Positions 51,691-61,299 of a stretch of 64,000 nt of DNA are shown in pieces. The position numbers and the translations under genes were made by a program. Below the pieces are notes generated by a model. That model was not told where the DNA came from. It did not search any database and worked only from the letters and a program-made list of their open reading frames with translations. The first letter of the stretch is position 1. Each line of letters opens with the position of its first letter. The stretch covers positions 1 to 64,000 of the forward strand of contig NZ_JONJ01000003.1 in the NCBI RefSeq assembly GCF_000711825.1, read 5' to 3'. Source of the DNA: [Clostridium] aminophilum DSM 10710. GTDB taxonomy: Bacteria; Bacillota; Clostridia; Lachnospirales; Lachnospiraceae.

Positions 51691-53163
51691 ATGGCATCAG
51701 CGAATTTTAATCCAATGGAAATCGACGCGATCGGCGAGATCATGAATATCAGCCTGGGCGCGTCGGCTACCGCTTTGTCCACCATGCTTGGGGCAAAGGT
51801 AAATATCACAACACCGATTGTCAAAATCCAGAACGCGCAGCAGTTCGAGTTCAGAGAGCTTGAACCGGCTGTTGGCGTTGAGATTTCGTACACCGTAGGT
51901 CTGGACGGAAATAACGTCATGATGTTCAGCCGGAACGATGTCCGCATTATTGTAGGGATGATGATGGGCATGGAGATTCCGGAAGATGAGTTCGAGATGG
52001 ACGAGATGAACGAGTCCGCCATCCGCGAAGTCATGAACCAGATGATGGGTTCCTCCGCGACAGCCATGTCCGAATTCCTCGGAAAAACGGTTGATATCTC
52101 CACACCGAGATCCTTCGAGGTTCCGAATGAGAAGGAATTTAAGGAGAGATATTTCCCGGGAGAAGAGGAACAGGTTGTTGTCCGCTTTGACCTTGAAATT
52201 GAAGAAAAACTGCAGAGCCAGTTCATCAACCTGATGTCCACATCGCTCGTGAAGAAGCTGTTAAAGCCGTTCGCTGAGCAATACGGACTGGATCTCGGAG
52301 AAACTTCGGATAATGCAGAGTCTGCAGCGGAAAGCGCAGCTCCGGCTCTGGAACCGGAAGCACCGGCGGCAGAAGCCCCGGCCCCGGCCGCAGAACCGGC
52401 TTCTGCCCCGGCCGCAGAACCGGCTCCGGCTGCGACAGGAGCTTCCGACGGCTCCGGAAAACTTGATCAGGCAGCGGCAGATGAGCTTTTAAAGAGTCTT
52501 CTCGCCGGTACAGCTGCCGATCCGGGAGTGGCAGCGGAAGCGCCGGCTCCAAGTCCGGCCCCGGCCCCGGTTCCGGAAGCAGCACCTGCACCGGCTCCCG
52601 CCCCGGCCCCGGCGGCAGAAGCTCCGGCACCGGCACCGGTCCCAGCACCTGCACCGATCCCGCAGGCACCGGCAGCAGCAATGCCGCAGCAGCCGGTTTA
52701 CGCCGCAGGACCGGATCCGATGACACTGCAGATTCTGAATCAGATGCAGCAGTCTCAGACGCAGATGATCGAGCTGATGAAGCAGATGCAGGAAGACCGC
52801 CGCAGAGATGCGGAAAGACCGGCTCCGCAGCGTGACAGCATGCTTGTCACTCCGATGAATCCGCAGCAGTACAATGATATTCCGCCGAATTCCGGAGAGA
52901 TGGAAGCAAACCGCCAGATGCTGATGAAAGTTCCGCTGGAAATTTCGGTTGAAATCGGCAGAACACGCAAGCTGGTAAGCGATATCCTCGAGTATACGCA
53001 GGGTTCTCTGGTTGTCCTTGACAAGATGGCCGGTGAGCAGGCGGATCTCTATGTTAACGGCGAGTGCATCGCCCACGGAGACATCGTAGTTGTCGAAGAT
53101 AACTTCGGTATCCGTATCACGGAGATCCTCCGGAAAGACATCAATGCAGAGATTCTCGGATGA
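51691..53163 (+). CDS. fliY: FliY-type motor switch / CheY phosphatase protein
   Basis: 490 residues: an N-terminal CheC-like domain with two intact phosphatase motifs (D-xxx-E-xx-N-x22-P at IDAIGEIMNISLG and S-xxx-E-xx-N-x22-P at NESAIREVMNQMMG), a very long Ala/Pro/Glu-rich linker ~210-350, and a C-terminal SpoA/FliN domain (EISVEIGRTRKLVSDILEYT). FliY builds the C ring and dephosphorylates CheY in Bacillus. The linker is longer than in Bacillus FliY (378 residues total). Its stop overlaps fliO (ATGA). Confidence 0.95.
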   Translation: MASANFNPMEIDAIGEIMNISLGASATALSTMLGAKVNITTPIVKIQNAQQFEFRELEPAVGVEISYTVGLDGNNVMMFSRNDVRIIVGMMMGMEIPEDEFEMDEMNESAIREVMNQMMGSSATAMSEFLGKTVDISTPRSFEVPNEKEFKERYFPGEEEQVVVRFDLEIEEKLQSQFINLMSTSLVKKLLKPFAEQYGLDLGETSDNAESAAESAAPALEPEAPAAEAPAPAAEPASAPAAEPAPAATGASDGSGKLDQAAADELLKSLLAGTAADPGVAAEAPAPSPAPAPVPEAAPAPAPAPAPAAEAPAPAPVPAPAPIPQAPAAAMPQQPVYAAGPDPMTLQILNQMQQSQTQMIELMKQMQEDRRRDAERPAPQRDSMLVTPMNPQQYNDIPPNSGEMEANRQMLMKVPLEISVEIGRTRKLVSDILEYTQGSLVVLDKMAGEQADLYVNGECIAHGDIVVVEDNFGIRITEILRKDINAEILG

Positions 53164-53513
53164 ATGATTTAATATCGATCGTTTCCGGAATTCTGGTATT
53201 GATCCTGATTCTGATGATGGCGTATTTCGCCAGCAGATTCCTCGGGAAAAATTACATGAGGAATATCGGAAACAGCCATATGAGAATTATTGATCAGTTT
53301 GCGATCGGTCAGGACCGGTCGCTGCTGATCATTAAGATTAAAGAAAAATACTATCTGATCGGTTCGGCACCGGGCGGCATCCAGATGCTGACGGAGCTCG
53401 AGGGCGAGTTTGAAGAGCAGGACAGAGTAGGGACTTCCGGCTCGGAGAGCTTTGCACAGTATATCAGTCGATATCGCGATCAGCTCACAAAGGGAAAGGA
53501 CCACAGTAAATAA
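53160..53513 (+). CDS. fliO: Flagellar export protein FliO/FliZ
   Basis: 117 residues, an N-terminal membrane helix (LISIVSGILVLILILMMAYF) and a small FliO cytoplasmic domain (MRIIDQFAIGQDRSLLIIKI). It aids assembly of the FliP ring. Coupled to fliY upstream and fliP downstream (TAATG overlap). Confidence 0.88.
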   Translation: MNDLISIVSGILVLILILMMAYFASRFLGKNYMRNIGNSHMRIIDQFAIGQDRSLLIIKIKEKYYLIGSAPGGIQMLTELEGEFEEQDRVGTSGSESFAQYISRYRDQLTKGKDHSK

Positions 53514-54169
53514 TGGGGAGTTTACTGACAGAGTTAAACGGCGGTAATGTACCGTCCCTTGAACTTGTCTATACGATTACACTGGTAGCGTTACTGCCAT
53601 CGATCGTCATTATGATGACGTCCTATACCAGAACGATCATCATCCTTTCATTTACAAGAAACGCGATGGGAGTGCAGCAGACACCTCCGAATATGGTGCT
53701 TGCAGGAATTGCACTCTTTTTGACGTTGTTTATAATGTCCCCCACTATCAAGGAGATCAACGAAACTGCCTACCAGCCCTACAAGGCCAGGGAGATCACG
53801 CAGGATGAGGCTATCAGCCGAATGGCTGTTCCGATGAAAGAATTCATGCTCAGGAACACAGAGCGCGCTACACTGGAGCGTTTTGTCGACATGGCCGGAA
53901 TCGATCATCAGGAAAAAGTCACGGATTATCCTCTGACGGTGGTAACACCTGCCTTTATGACTTCCGAACTGAAACGGGGGTTTATGGCAGGTTTCTTGCT
54001 TTATCTCCCGTTTCTGCTGATTGACATCGTCGTGTCCACAACGCTGATGGCAATGGGTATGGTAATGTTGCCGCCGACGATGGTATCGATGCCGTTCAAA
54101 CTGCTATTGTTTATTACGATGAACGGATGGGAACTGCTGTTTACGAACATCGTCCAGAGTTTCCGATAG
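53513..54169 (+). CDS. fliP: Flagellar export gate protein FliP
   Basis: 218 residues, no signal peptide-like extension, with IVIMMTSYTRTIIILSFTRN and PFKLLLFITMNGWELL, the FliP hallmarks. It forms the export pore with FliQ and FliR. Confidence 0.96.
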   Translation: MGSLLTELNGGNVPSLELVYTITLVALLPSIVIMMTSYTRTIIILSFTRNAMGVQQTPPNMVLAGIALFLTLFIMSPTIKEINETAYQPYKAREITQDEAISRMAVPMKEFMLRNTERATLERFVDMAGIDHQEKVTDYPLTVVTPAFMTSELKRGFMAGFLLYLPFLLIDIVVSTTLMAMGMVMLPPTMVSMPFKLLLFITMNGWELLFTNIVQSFR

Positions 54170-54181
54170 GAGGACAAAGCT

Positions 54182-54445
54182 ATGAGCAGTGGAGATGCAC
54201 TGGATATCATGTACCAGACGTTTCGTCTGGCTGCGGAGATTGCGCTTCCGCTTCTTCTGGTCAGCCTGATCGTGGGCATCATTATCGCGCTGTTTTCCGC
54301 GGCGACACAGATCAACGAGCAGACACTGACCTTTGTTCCGAAACTGATTGCGATCGGTTTGATCCTTGCCGTTCTCGGAAGTACGATTCTTGCCAAAATG
54401 CAGGATTTTGCGACGATGGTGTTCGCGATGATCGCGACGGGGTGA
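54182..54445 (+). CDS. fliQ: Flagellar export gate protein FliQ
   Basis: 87 residues with two membrane helices (ALPLLLVSLIVGIIIALFSA and PKLIAIGLILAVLGSTILAK) and the central TQINEQTLTFVPKL. GGAGG precedes the ATG. Confidence 0.95.
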   Translation: MSSGDALDIMYQTFRLAAEIALPLLLVSLIVGIIIALFSAATQINEQTLTFVPKLIAIGLILAVLGSTILAKMQDFATMVFAMIATG

Positions 54446-54449
54446 TACG

Positions 54450-55199
54450 ATGCTTCTGCTCTTTTTGCTGATTGTCATGAGAATGAGCGGAGCGCTGGCA
54501 TTCAATTCTCTGTGGGCCAGAAGCGAGATGCCGTCGCTGATGAAGGGAATGTTCATTCTGATGCTGAGCATTATGATGTATACCTGGATCGGAGGACCGA
54601 CGGAGTATGAGGTGACAAGCCTTGTGGATGCCGGAGTTCTGATGATTCGGGAGATGATTGTCGGATTTGCTCTCGGATTCGGGATGGAACTTTCGTTCAT
54701 GATCGTGCGGTTTGCCACATCGATCATGGATTTCTCCATGGGTCTGAATATGGCGCAGATTTATGATCCGCAGACGAACTCGCAGTCCTCGCTGACCGCT
54801 TCTCTGTATGTTGCTTTCATGATGTTGCTCTTTTTCACATCGGATGCACATCTGAAGTTTTTTGAGATTCTGTTTCGGACTGCGGAGACGATTCCTTTCG
54901 GAACGCCGTCGATTTCCGGAAATCTGATTCATTTCATTCTGAAGACGTTCAGCGACTGCATTATCATGGGACTTCAGTTTGCATTTCCGATTATCGCGAT
55001 TGAGCTTCTGACAGAGGTTGCACTCGGAATACTGATGAGAGTCATTCCGCAGATCAATATGTTCAGCATCAACTTTCAGATGAAGATCATTGTGGGTTTG
55101 TCCATGCTGGTCTTTCTGTATAACCCGATGTCCGATATGCTGGTTCAGATTATGAAGCAGATGATCGATAATCTGGAAAGGATTTCAACGATGCTGTGA
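54450..55199 (+). CDS. fliR: Flagellar export gate protein FliR
   Basis: 249 residues, about six membrane helices, with IVGFALGFGMELSFMIVRFA and ALGILMRVIPQINMFSINF. Completes the FliPQR pore. Only four bases after fliQ. Confidence 0.94.
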   Translation: MLLLFLLIVMRMSGALAFNSLWARSEMPSLMKGMFILMLSIMMYTWIGGPTEYEVTSLVDAGVLMIREMIVGFALGFGMELSFMIVRFATSIMDFSMGLNMAQIYDPQTNSQSSLTASLYVAFMMLLFFTSDAHLKFFEILFRTAETIPFGTPSISGNLIHFILKTFSDCIIMGLQFAFPIIAIELLTEVALGILMRVIPQINMFSINFQMKIIVGLSMLVFLYNPMSDMLVQIMKQMIDNLERISTML

Positions 55200-55224
55200 G
55201 CACCGGCCCGGGAAAGGATAGGTT

Positions 55225-56295
55225 ATGGGAGGAGACGGAGAAGAAAAAACGGAACAACCTACCCAAAAGAAGATTCAGGATGCCAGGAAAGAGGGTAACG
55301 TTCTTCAGAGTAGGGATGCGGCGACGCTTCTTGTTCTTCTCGGAGTATTCACCGTGATAAGGGTGTCGGCTCCGTATATCTGGAGCAACTGCTCCGTATT
55401 TCTCCGGTACATCATCGATCAGATCGGGAATGCCGGAGCGGAAGCAATCAGCGGACCGTTGTTTTATCAGTTTATTGTCATTGCGGTGAGCTGTTCCGCG
55501 CCGGGACTTCTCGCGGCGATGGTGCTTGGCATCATTGCCCATGGCGCGCAGACACGATTCAATGTCGCGTTTAAGGCCGTTAAGCCGAATTTCGGAAAAA
55601 TGAATCCGATCAGCGGCGTGAAGAGGATGTTTTCTCTCCGCAGTTTTGTGGAATTTCTGAAGAACCTGATCAAGATCATGTTCCTCATCATATTCCTCTA
55701 CACCATCATCAAAGACGATATTCTTCCGATTTCCCGGATGCTTCATATGAGCATTATGAGTTCGGTTGTGACGCTGATGGGAATGCTGTGGGATCTGGTG
55801 ATCCGGGTTGCCATGGCATTTGCGGCAATCGCATTTTTTGACTTCATGTATCAGAGATGGCAGTATAACAAAGATCTCATGATGACGAAGCAGGAAGTAA
55901 AGGATGAATACAAGATGACCGAAGGTAATCCGGAGGTCAAGAACAAAATGAAACAGGCGCACCGCCAGATGTCAAACCAGCGAATGATGCAGGATGTTCC
56001 GACGGCGGATGTCGTTGTCAGAAACCCGACCCACGTCGCTGTGGCTCTGAAATACGATCCGAAGCAGCATGCAGCACCGTTTGTCGTGGCGAAGGGACTG
56101 GATCATATTGCCCTCCGTATCATCGAGGTGGCAGAGGAGAACAACGTCCCGTGGGTTGAGAATAAACCGCTTGCCAGAAGTATTTACAGCGCATGCGAGG
56201 TAGGTCAGATGATTCCGTCTGAATATTACGGCGTTGTCGCAGAGCTTCTCGTTTATATCTACAGACAGGAACACAAAGAGGAGCTTCTCCGGTAA
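55225..56295 (+). CDS. flhB: Flagellar export switch protein FlhB
   Basis: 356 residues, starting GEEKTEQPTQKKIQDARKEG, four membrane helices and the self-cleavage site NPTH at 267-270, followed by VAVALKYD. FlhB changes export from hook to filament substrates after FliK signals. Confidence 0.97.
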   Translation: MGGDGEEKTEQPTQKKIQDARKEGNVLQSRDAATLLVLLGVFTVIRVSAPYIWSNCSVFLRYIIDQIGNAGAEAISGPLFYQFIVIAVSCSAPGLLAAMVLGIIAHGAQTRFNVAFKAVKPNFGKMNPISGVKRMFSLRSFVEFLKNLIKIMFLIIFLYTIIKDDILPISRMLHMSIMSSVVTLMGMLWDLVIRVAMAFAAIAFFDFMYQRWQYNKDLMMTKQEVKDEYKMTEGNPEVKNKMKQAHRQMSNQRMMQDVPTADVVVRNPTHVAVALKYDPKQHAAPFVVAKGLDHIALRIIEVAEENNVPWVENKPLARSIYSACEVGQMIPSEYYGVVAELLVYIYRQEHKEELLR

Positions 56296-56325
56296 GTATG
56301 ACAGAAAGGAAATCAGGAACGTAGT

Positions 56326-58509
56326 ATGAAAAAATGGACCAAGATCATCGCAGAGAATTCCATCGTCGTTATGGCGCTGGTCATCATTCTCCTGCTGATC
56401 ATTCCGCTCCCGCCGGCTCTGGCGGACGCAGCGATTATCCTGAATATGGCAGTATCCATGATGATCCTGGTCATCACTATGACGATTCATGATCCTCTGG
56501 AATTTTCCATCTATCCGTCACTGCTCCTGATCACTACACTGTACCGACTCGGAATCAACGTTTCGACAACCAGAAACATCCTTTCCAGAGGCGGTTCTTC
56601 CGGTCAGGTCATCGCTTCGTTCGGTGACTTCGTACTGCAGGGAAATGTTGTTGTCGGCCTGGTAATTTACCTCGTTATCGTTCTCATGAACTTCACGGTT
56701 ATCACGAAGGGTGCGGAACGAGTTGCCGAGGTTTCCGCAAGATTCAGCCTCGACGCGATGCCGGGCAAACAGATGGCGATCGACTCCGACCTGAACGCCG
56801 GACTGATCGATGAGAGAGAGGCGGCAAAGCGCCGAAGCAAAGTACAGAGAGAATCCGATTTCTACGGATCCATGGATGGTGCGACGAAGATCGTTAAAGG
56901 TGACGGTATCATGTCGCTCATCACCACCGCGATCAACCTGATCGGCGGTTCCATTATCGGTATGGTTCAGGGCGGACAGGATATTTCCACTGTCCTTAAC
57001 ACATATACCATCGCAACCGTCGGTGACGGTCTGGTCGGACAGATTCCGTCCCTTCTGATTTCCACGGCGACCGGTATGATCGTTACCCGTGCGGTAGCGG
57101 AGGGATCCCTGAACGAGGATATCTCGAAAGAGTTCCTGGATCAGCCGAAGGCGTTTACCATCGCCGGTCTGATCATTTGTACACTCGTTGTTATTCCGGG
57201 AATGCCGGTGATCCAGATTCTGATCGTCGGCGGAGGATTCGCCGCTGCCGGATGGTATATGGCAAAGCGGATCGAGAGGGAACCGGAAGTGGTCCGGGCC
57301 GCGGCATATGCGGCGGCGACGCAGGGGGCCATCGGAGGAGCGGAACCCGACGCCGGGGGCGCGGCCGGAGGTGTCGGCGGAGCACAGGCAGAGGCACCGC
57401 AGGAGGCGAAAGCACCCGAACCGGTGTCCGAGACGGACTTCTTCAAAGATATCAACAACGTCTACGGCCTGCTGCAGGTAGAGCCGGTTGAGATGGATTT
57501 CGGATACAGTCTGATACCGCTGGCGGACGAATCTTCCGGCGGACGTCTGATCAGCCGTATCATCATTTTCCGGAGAAAATATGCGCAGGAGATGGGACTG
57601 GTCATTCCGTCCATCCGGCTTCGCGACAGCGCGACGCTCGGCACGAATGAATATGTGATTAAAGTCAAGGGCGAGGAGGTTGCCAGAGGTGAGATTCTCA
57701 CCGATTACTTCCTGGCTTTGCAGCCGGAGAATCCGGATAAAGAAATTGACGGTATCGATACGATCGAACCGGCCTACGGTATCCCGAGCAAATGGATCCG
57801 CCCGGAGCAGAGAGAGAGAGCCGAGCTTTACGGCTACACCGTTATCGATCCGCTTTCGGTTATGGTCAGCCACCTCACCGAGGTGATCAAGCAGCATGCA
57901 TTTGAGCTGATCAGCCGTCAGGAGGTATTCCGACTGGTGGAGAACCTCAAAAAGACCGCACCGGAGCTGGTAGAGGAGGCGTTCCCGTCTCTGATCAGCT
58001 ACAACCTGATGCAGAAGGTACTGACCATGCTGCTGAAGGAAGGCGTGTCGATCAAAGATCTTGAAACCATTACCGAGACCATGGCCGATTACATTATGGA
58101 CACCGGTCTTCCGGTAAAGGATATAGACCAGCTCGTGGAACAGGTCAGAGTCAGTCTTAAGAGAACCATTACGCGAATGTATTGTGAGGATGGCAATATG
58201 CGCGTGGTTACGCTGGACGCCGAGCTGGAACGCAGTATGGTAAGTTCGCTTTCGAAGGGGGAAAACGGATATTATCTCGCACTTAGTCCGGATGTTCTGC
58301 AGAGTCTTGTCCGGCAGGTATCCGAGCAGGTCAGAAAGTTCACCGATCTGTCTCAGACGCCGGTCATTCTGACTTCAGAAGTAATGAGGGCACATTTCTA
58401 TCATCTGATCGAACAGTTCTATCCGAACGTTCGCGTGCTTTCATTCAATGAGGTGGCAAGCAATGTGCAGATTCAGGCCATAGGGAGCCTGAAACTGGAA
58501 CAAGGGTAA
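56326..58509 (+). CDS. flhA: Flagellar export gate protein FlhA
   Basis: 727 residues: about eight membrane helices in the first ~330 residues with the FHIPEP-type cytoplasmic loop (RFSLDAMPGKQMAIDSDLNA), then a Gly/Ala/Glu-rich linker ~335-365 and a four-subdomain cytoplasmic part that docks chaperone-substrate complexes. The linker is longer than usual. In most Firmicutes flhF and flhG follow; here fliA follows by 18 bases. Confidence 0.97.
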   Translation: MKKWTKIIAENSIVVMALVIILLLIIPLPPALADAAIILNMAVSMMILVITMTIHDPLEFSIYPSLLLITTLYRLGINVSTTRNILSRGGSSGQVIASFGDFVLQGNVVVGLVIYLVIVLMNFTVITKGAERVAEVSARFSLDAMPGKQMAIDSDLNAGLIDEREAAKRRSKVQRESDFYGSMDGATKIVKGDGIMSLITTAINLIGGSIIGMVQGGQDISTVLNTYTIATVGDGLVGQIPSLLISTATGMIVTRAVAEGSLNEDISKEFLDQPKAFTIAGLIICTLVVIPGMPVIQILIVGGGFAAAGWYMAKRIEREPEVVRAAAYAAATQGAIGGAEPDAGGAAGGVGGAQAEAPQEAKAPEPVSETDFFKDINNVYGLLQVEPVEMDFGYSLIPLADESSGGRLISRIIIFRRKYAQEMGLVIPSIRLRDSATLGTNEYVIKVKGEEVARGEILTDYFLALQPENPDKEIDGIDTIEPAYGIPSKWIRPEQRERAELYGYTVIDPLSVMVSHLTEVIKQHAFELISRQEVFRLVENLKKTAPELVEEAFPSLISYNLMQKVLTMLLKEGVSIKDLETITETMADYIMDTGLPVKDIDQLVEQVRVSLKRTITRMYCEDGNMRVVTLDAELERSMVSSLSKGENGYYLALSPDVLQSLVRQVSEQVRKFTDLSQTPVILTSEVMRAHFYHLIEQFYPNVRVLSFNEVASNVQIQAIGSLKLEQG

Positions 58510-58527
58510 CTGATTAGGGGGTGTTTT

Positions 58528-59283
58528 ATGAACATTGAAGAGATGACAAACGAAGAGCTTTTCAAGGCATATCATGAAACCGGAGACCAGGCGATCCGGC
58601 AGGCACTGACACTGCGATATGTGTACATTGTGAGAACCGTTGCGTACAGAACAAGGGATATGTACAGCGGTTCCATGCAGGCGGAAGACATCATCAACGA
58701 GGGTGTGATCGAGATCATGAAGGCGATCGACCGCTATGATCCGGAAAAGGATAACAAGTTCGAGACCTTTATCTCGAGACGTATCCGCGGCATGGTCATC
58801 GATATGATCCGCCGCAGCGACTGGATGCCGCGCAACTTCCACAAGGAACGCCGCAGCATTGAAGACGCGAGAGAAGAAATGATGCGCGATCTCGGAAGAG
58901 TTCCGTCCGATGAAGAGCTGGCAGAACGTCTGAACATGGATGTGAAGCGGATCCAGCTGATACAGAGAGTGCAGAACTGTACCAATGTGCTCTCCCTCGA
59001 CATGACATTTGACGAGGATGACGAGTCGGTATTCCAGGTACCGACCAAAGACCGCGATACCATGCCGGAAGAGTCTTTCTTCCACGGCGAGACGGTCAGT
59101 GAACTCACTGCCGCGATCGAGTCGCTGAAAGACAAAGAGAAGATGGTGGTTTCTCTGTATTACGTGGAGGAACTGAACATGAACCAGATTGCCGAAGTGA
59201 TGGAGATCAGTCAGCCGAGAGTATCCCAGCTCCATTCTTCCGCGATCAAAAAACTCAAGAATTATATGCAGAAACTTGCATGA
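58528..59283 (+). CDS. fliA: Flagellar sigma factor FliA/SigD
   Basis: 251 residues: region 2 (YVYIVRTVAYRTRDMYSGSM ... DIINEGVIEIMKAIDRYDP), region 3 (SIEDAREEMMRDLGRVPSDE) and region 4 (LKDKEKMVVSLYYVEELNMN-QIAEVMEISQPRVSQLHSS). It should recognise the TTAT-N15/16-GNCGATAT promoters listed here. No flgM anti-sigma gene is in the window. GGGGGTG precedes the ATG. Confidence 0.94.
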   Translation: MNIEEMTNEELFKAYHETGDQAIRQALTLRYVYIVRTVAYRTRDMYSGSMQAEDIINEGVIEIMKAIDRYDPEKDNKFETFISRRIRGMVIDMIRRSDWMPRNFHKERRSIEDAREEMMRDLGRVPSDEELAERLNMDVKRIQLIQRVQNCTNVLSLDMTFDEDDESVFQVPTKDRDTMPEESFFHGETVSELTAAIESLKDKEKMVVSLYYVEELNMNQIAEVMEISQPRVSQLHSSAIKKLKNYMQKLA

Positions 59284-59364
59284 CAGGCAAAAACATTATA
59301 AATACTGATTTTGCGCCGAATAAGTTAAGAACAGGTAGATCAGGGATGCCTTGGAGGATTTAGA

Positions 59365-60222
59365 ATGTATCAGGGTTTTTACAATCTGACGAGCGGCATG
59401 CTCACACAGCAGAGAAATCTGAATGTGGTCAGCAACAATATGTCCAACACGCAGACGGCCGGATATAAGAGCGATACAATGGTGACCAGCACATTCCAGG
59501 AGGAGATGCTTCTCCGCACCGGAAGAGTGAGCAAAGGAAATCCTCAGGACATGGGCATCACCAGTAAGATCCGGACTCAGACCGAGACCATCACGGACTA
59601 TGAACAGGGTTCCATGGAAGATACCGGAAGCAATCTGGATTTTGCAATCATGGGAGAGGGATTCTTCTCTGTTCAGACTCCGGGCGGTGTTCAGTACACC
59701 AGAAACGGTTCGTTCATGATCGATGATGAAGGATATCTCAGTATTTCCGGCAGAAGCGGAGAAGGACGTGTTCTCGGAACGGACGGACAGCCGATTCTGA
59801 TCAAGGATGAGCGGTTCTCCGTCGATTCCGACGGAAACATTTACGCTCCGAAGCCGGATCCGGTCAAGAAATCTGAGGATGACGAGGAAGAAGAGACGGA
59901 ATATGAGACCGATGAGAACGGTAATATAATCCTGCCTCCGCCGGAAAAGTACGGACAGATCGCGGTGACCCGTTTTGACGACGTCAGTACGCTTCACCGG
60001 GAGGACAACGGTCTCTATACTTCGCCGAATCAGGGAACCATCGTCAACGGACAGGACGGATCCCAGATTCTGTGGAAGAATCTGGAGAAATCCAATGTCG
60101 ACATGGTTCAGGAGATGACCACGCTGATGAGTTCGCAGAGAGCGCTTCAGAGTGCGGCCCAGATGCTGAGAATGTATGATCAGGTGATGGGAAAATCCTC
60201 CTCGGATGTCGGAAGACTGTAA
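59365..60222 (+). CDS. flgF: Flagellar rod protein FlgF/FlgG type
   Basis: 285 residues: MYQGFYNLTSGMLTQQRNLN-VVSNNMSNTQTAGYK and C-terminal EKSNVDMVQEMTTLMSSQRA. Equivalent to FlhO/FlgF of Firmicutes. The distal core contains an acidic insert (~residues 172-192, SEDDEEEETEYETDENG). Start has GGAGGATTTAG upstream. Confidence 0.88.
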   Translation: MYQGFYNLTSGMLTQQRNLNVVSNNMSNTQTAGYKSDTMVTSTFQEEMLLRTGRVSKGNPQDMGITSKIRTQTETITDYEQGSMEDTGSNLDFAIMGEGFFSVQTPGGVQYTRNGSFMIDDEGYLSISGRSGEGRVLGTDGQPILIKDERFSVDSDGNIYAPKPDPVKKSEDDEEEETEYETDENGNIILPPPEKYGQIAVTRFDDVSTLHREDNGLYTSPNQGTIVNGQDGSQILWKNLEKSNVDMVQEMTTLMSSQRALQSAAQMLRMYDQVMGKSSSDVGRL

Positions 60223-60376
60223 GGAGATGAAACGATCCTCCGCGCGGAATTCATGAAATTCACAGAAGCGCGGACAGAGAATGACTGTAAATGATATTAC
60301 AGGAAAAAGAGTCAGATAAAAGAATCTCCGTTTCCGTCCAGGAAGCGCAGATTCCGGATGATAAGGAGCAGGATTT

Positions 60377-61228
60377 ATGAATACTTCCTTCTGGACCGGA
60401 GCTGTCGGTGCAAATGCCGCAAACAAAAAGCTTTCCGTTGCTTCCAACAACCTTGCGAATGTAAATACCAACGGCTTTAAAGCCCAGGAAGCTTCTTTTA
60501 TGGAGCTCATCAATTACAATCTGAATGACTCCCGGGAGGCAACGACGAATCTGCAGGCCGGCGCAGGAGCGCGGGTGGCTAGAACGCCTGTGAACTTCAG
60601 CACCTCCGGATTTGCGGCAACGGGCAGTCTGAATGATTTCGCCATCGGTCAGGACAATGCGTTCTTTATGATTCAGGACCCGGCCACGGGAGATATCACC
60701 TATACCCGTGACGGTCATTTCCACATTTCGACCGAGAACCGGGCGCCGGAGGGCGACGACGAGACCGGAGCGAAATGTTTCCTTGTGACACAGGAAGGCA
60801 AGTACGTTCTGGATCAGTTCGGCAAACCGGTGGAAGCGGAGAATGTTCCGGATATGGAAAAGCTTCTCCGGGATTCCGCAAAAATCATGGGTTCGGAAGA
60901 TGCGGAGGAAGAAGAGGAAGAAACCACCGATGAGGACGAAGACTCCACGGAGGAGAAACCTCATTTAGCCGTTTATACTTTGCCGCATCCGAGCCGATTA
61001 TTATTAGAGGGCGCAAATGAGTACCGCATCGCGGACGGCGATACGCTGAATACGCCGGTTGTTCTGAATAAACCCGTTCTTCAGCAGGGATATCTGGAAA
61101 CTTCCGGAACCGATATGGCGCAGGAGATGACGAGAGTGATCGAGGGCCAGCGGGCATTTGCATATGCACTTCGAATGGTTACGACATCCGATGAGATTGA
61201 GGGAACCATCAATCAGCTTCGTAACTGA
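60377..61228 (+). CDS. flgG: Flagellar rod protein FlgG type
   Basis: 283 residues: GANAANKKLSVASNNLANVN-TNGFKAQEAS and LQQGYLETSGTDMAQEMTRV, a rod/hook family pattern. Also has an acidic insert (~residues 175-196, EDAEEEEEETTDEDEDSTEE). It and the preceding gene probably build the distal rod; which is FlgF and which FlgG is by order only. GGAGCAGGA precedes the ATG. Confidence 0.85.
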   Translation: MNTSFWTGAVGANAANKKLSVASNNLANVNTNGFKAQEASFMELINYNLNDSREATTNLQAGAGARVARTPVNFSTSGFAATGSLNDFAIGQDNAFFMIQDPATGDITYTRDGHFHISTENRAPEGDDETGAKCFLVTQEGKYVLDQFGKPVEAENVPDMEKLLRDSAKIMGSEDAEEEEEETTDEDEDSTEEKPHLAVYTLPHPSRLLLEGANEYRIADGDTLNTPVVLNKPVLQQGYLETSGTDMAQEMTRVIEGQRAFAYALRMVTTSDEIEGTINQLRN

Positions 61229-61299
61229 TAAAAAACAGGTTTTGTGAATGGAGCAGATTTTTGATCTGACACTATACACAGGAAGAGAGTACACAGAAG

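Noticed and set aside
56518-57897. A 459-codon frame opposite flhA
   Set aside because: Lies across the conserved flhA gene and shows no recognisable domain.
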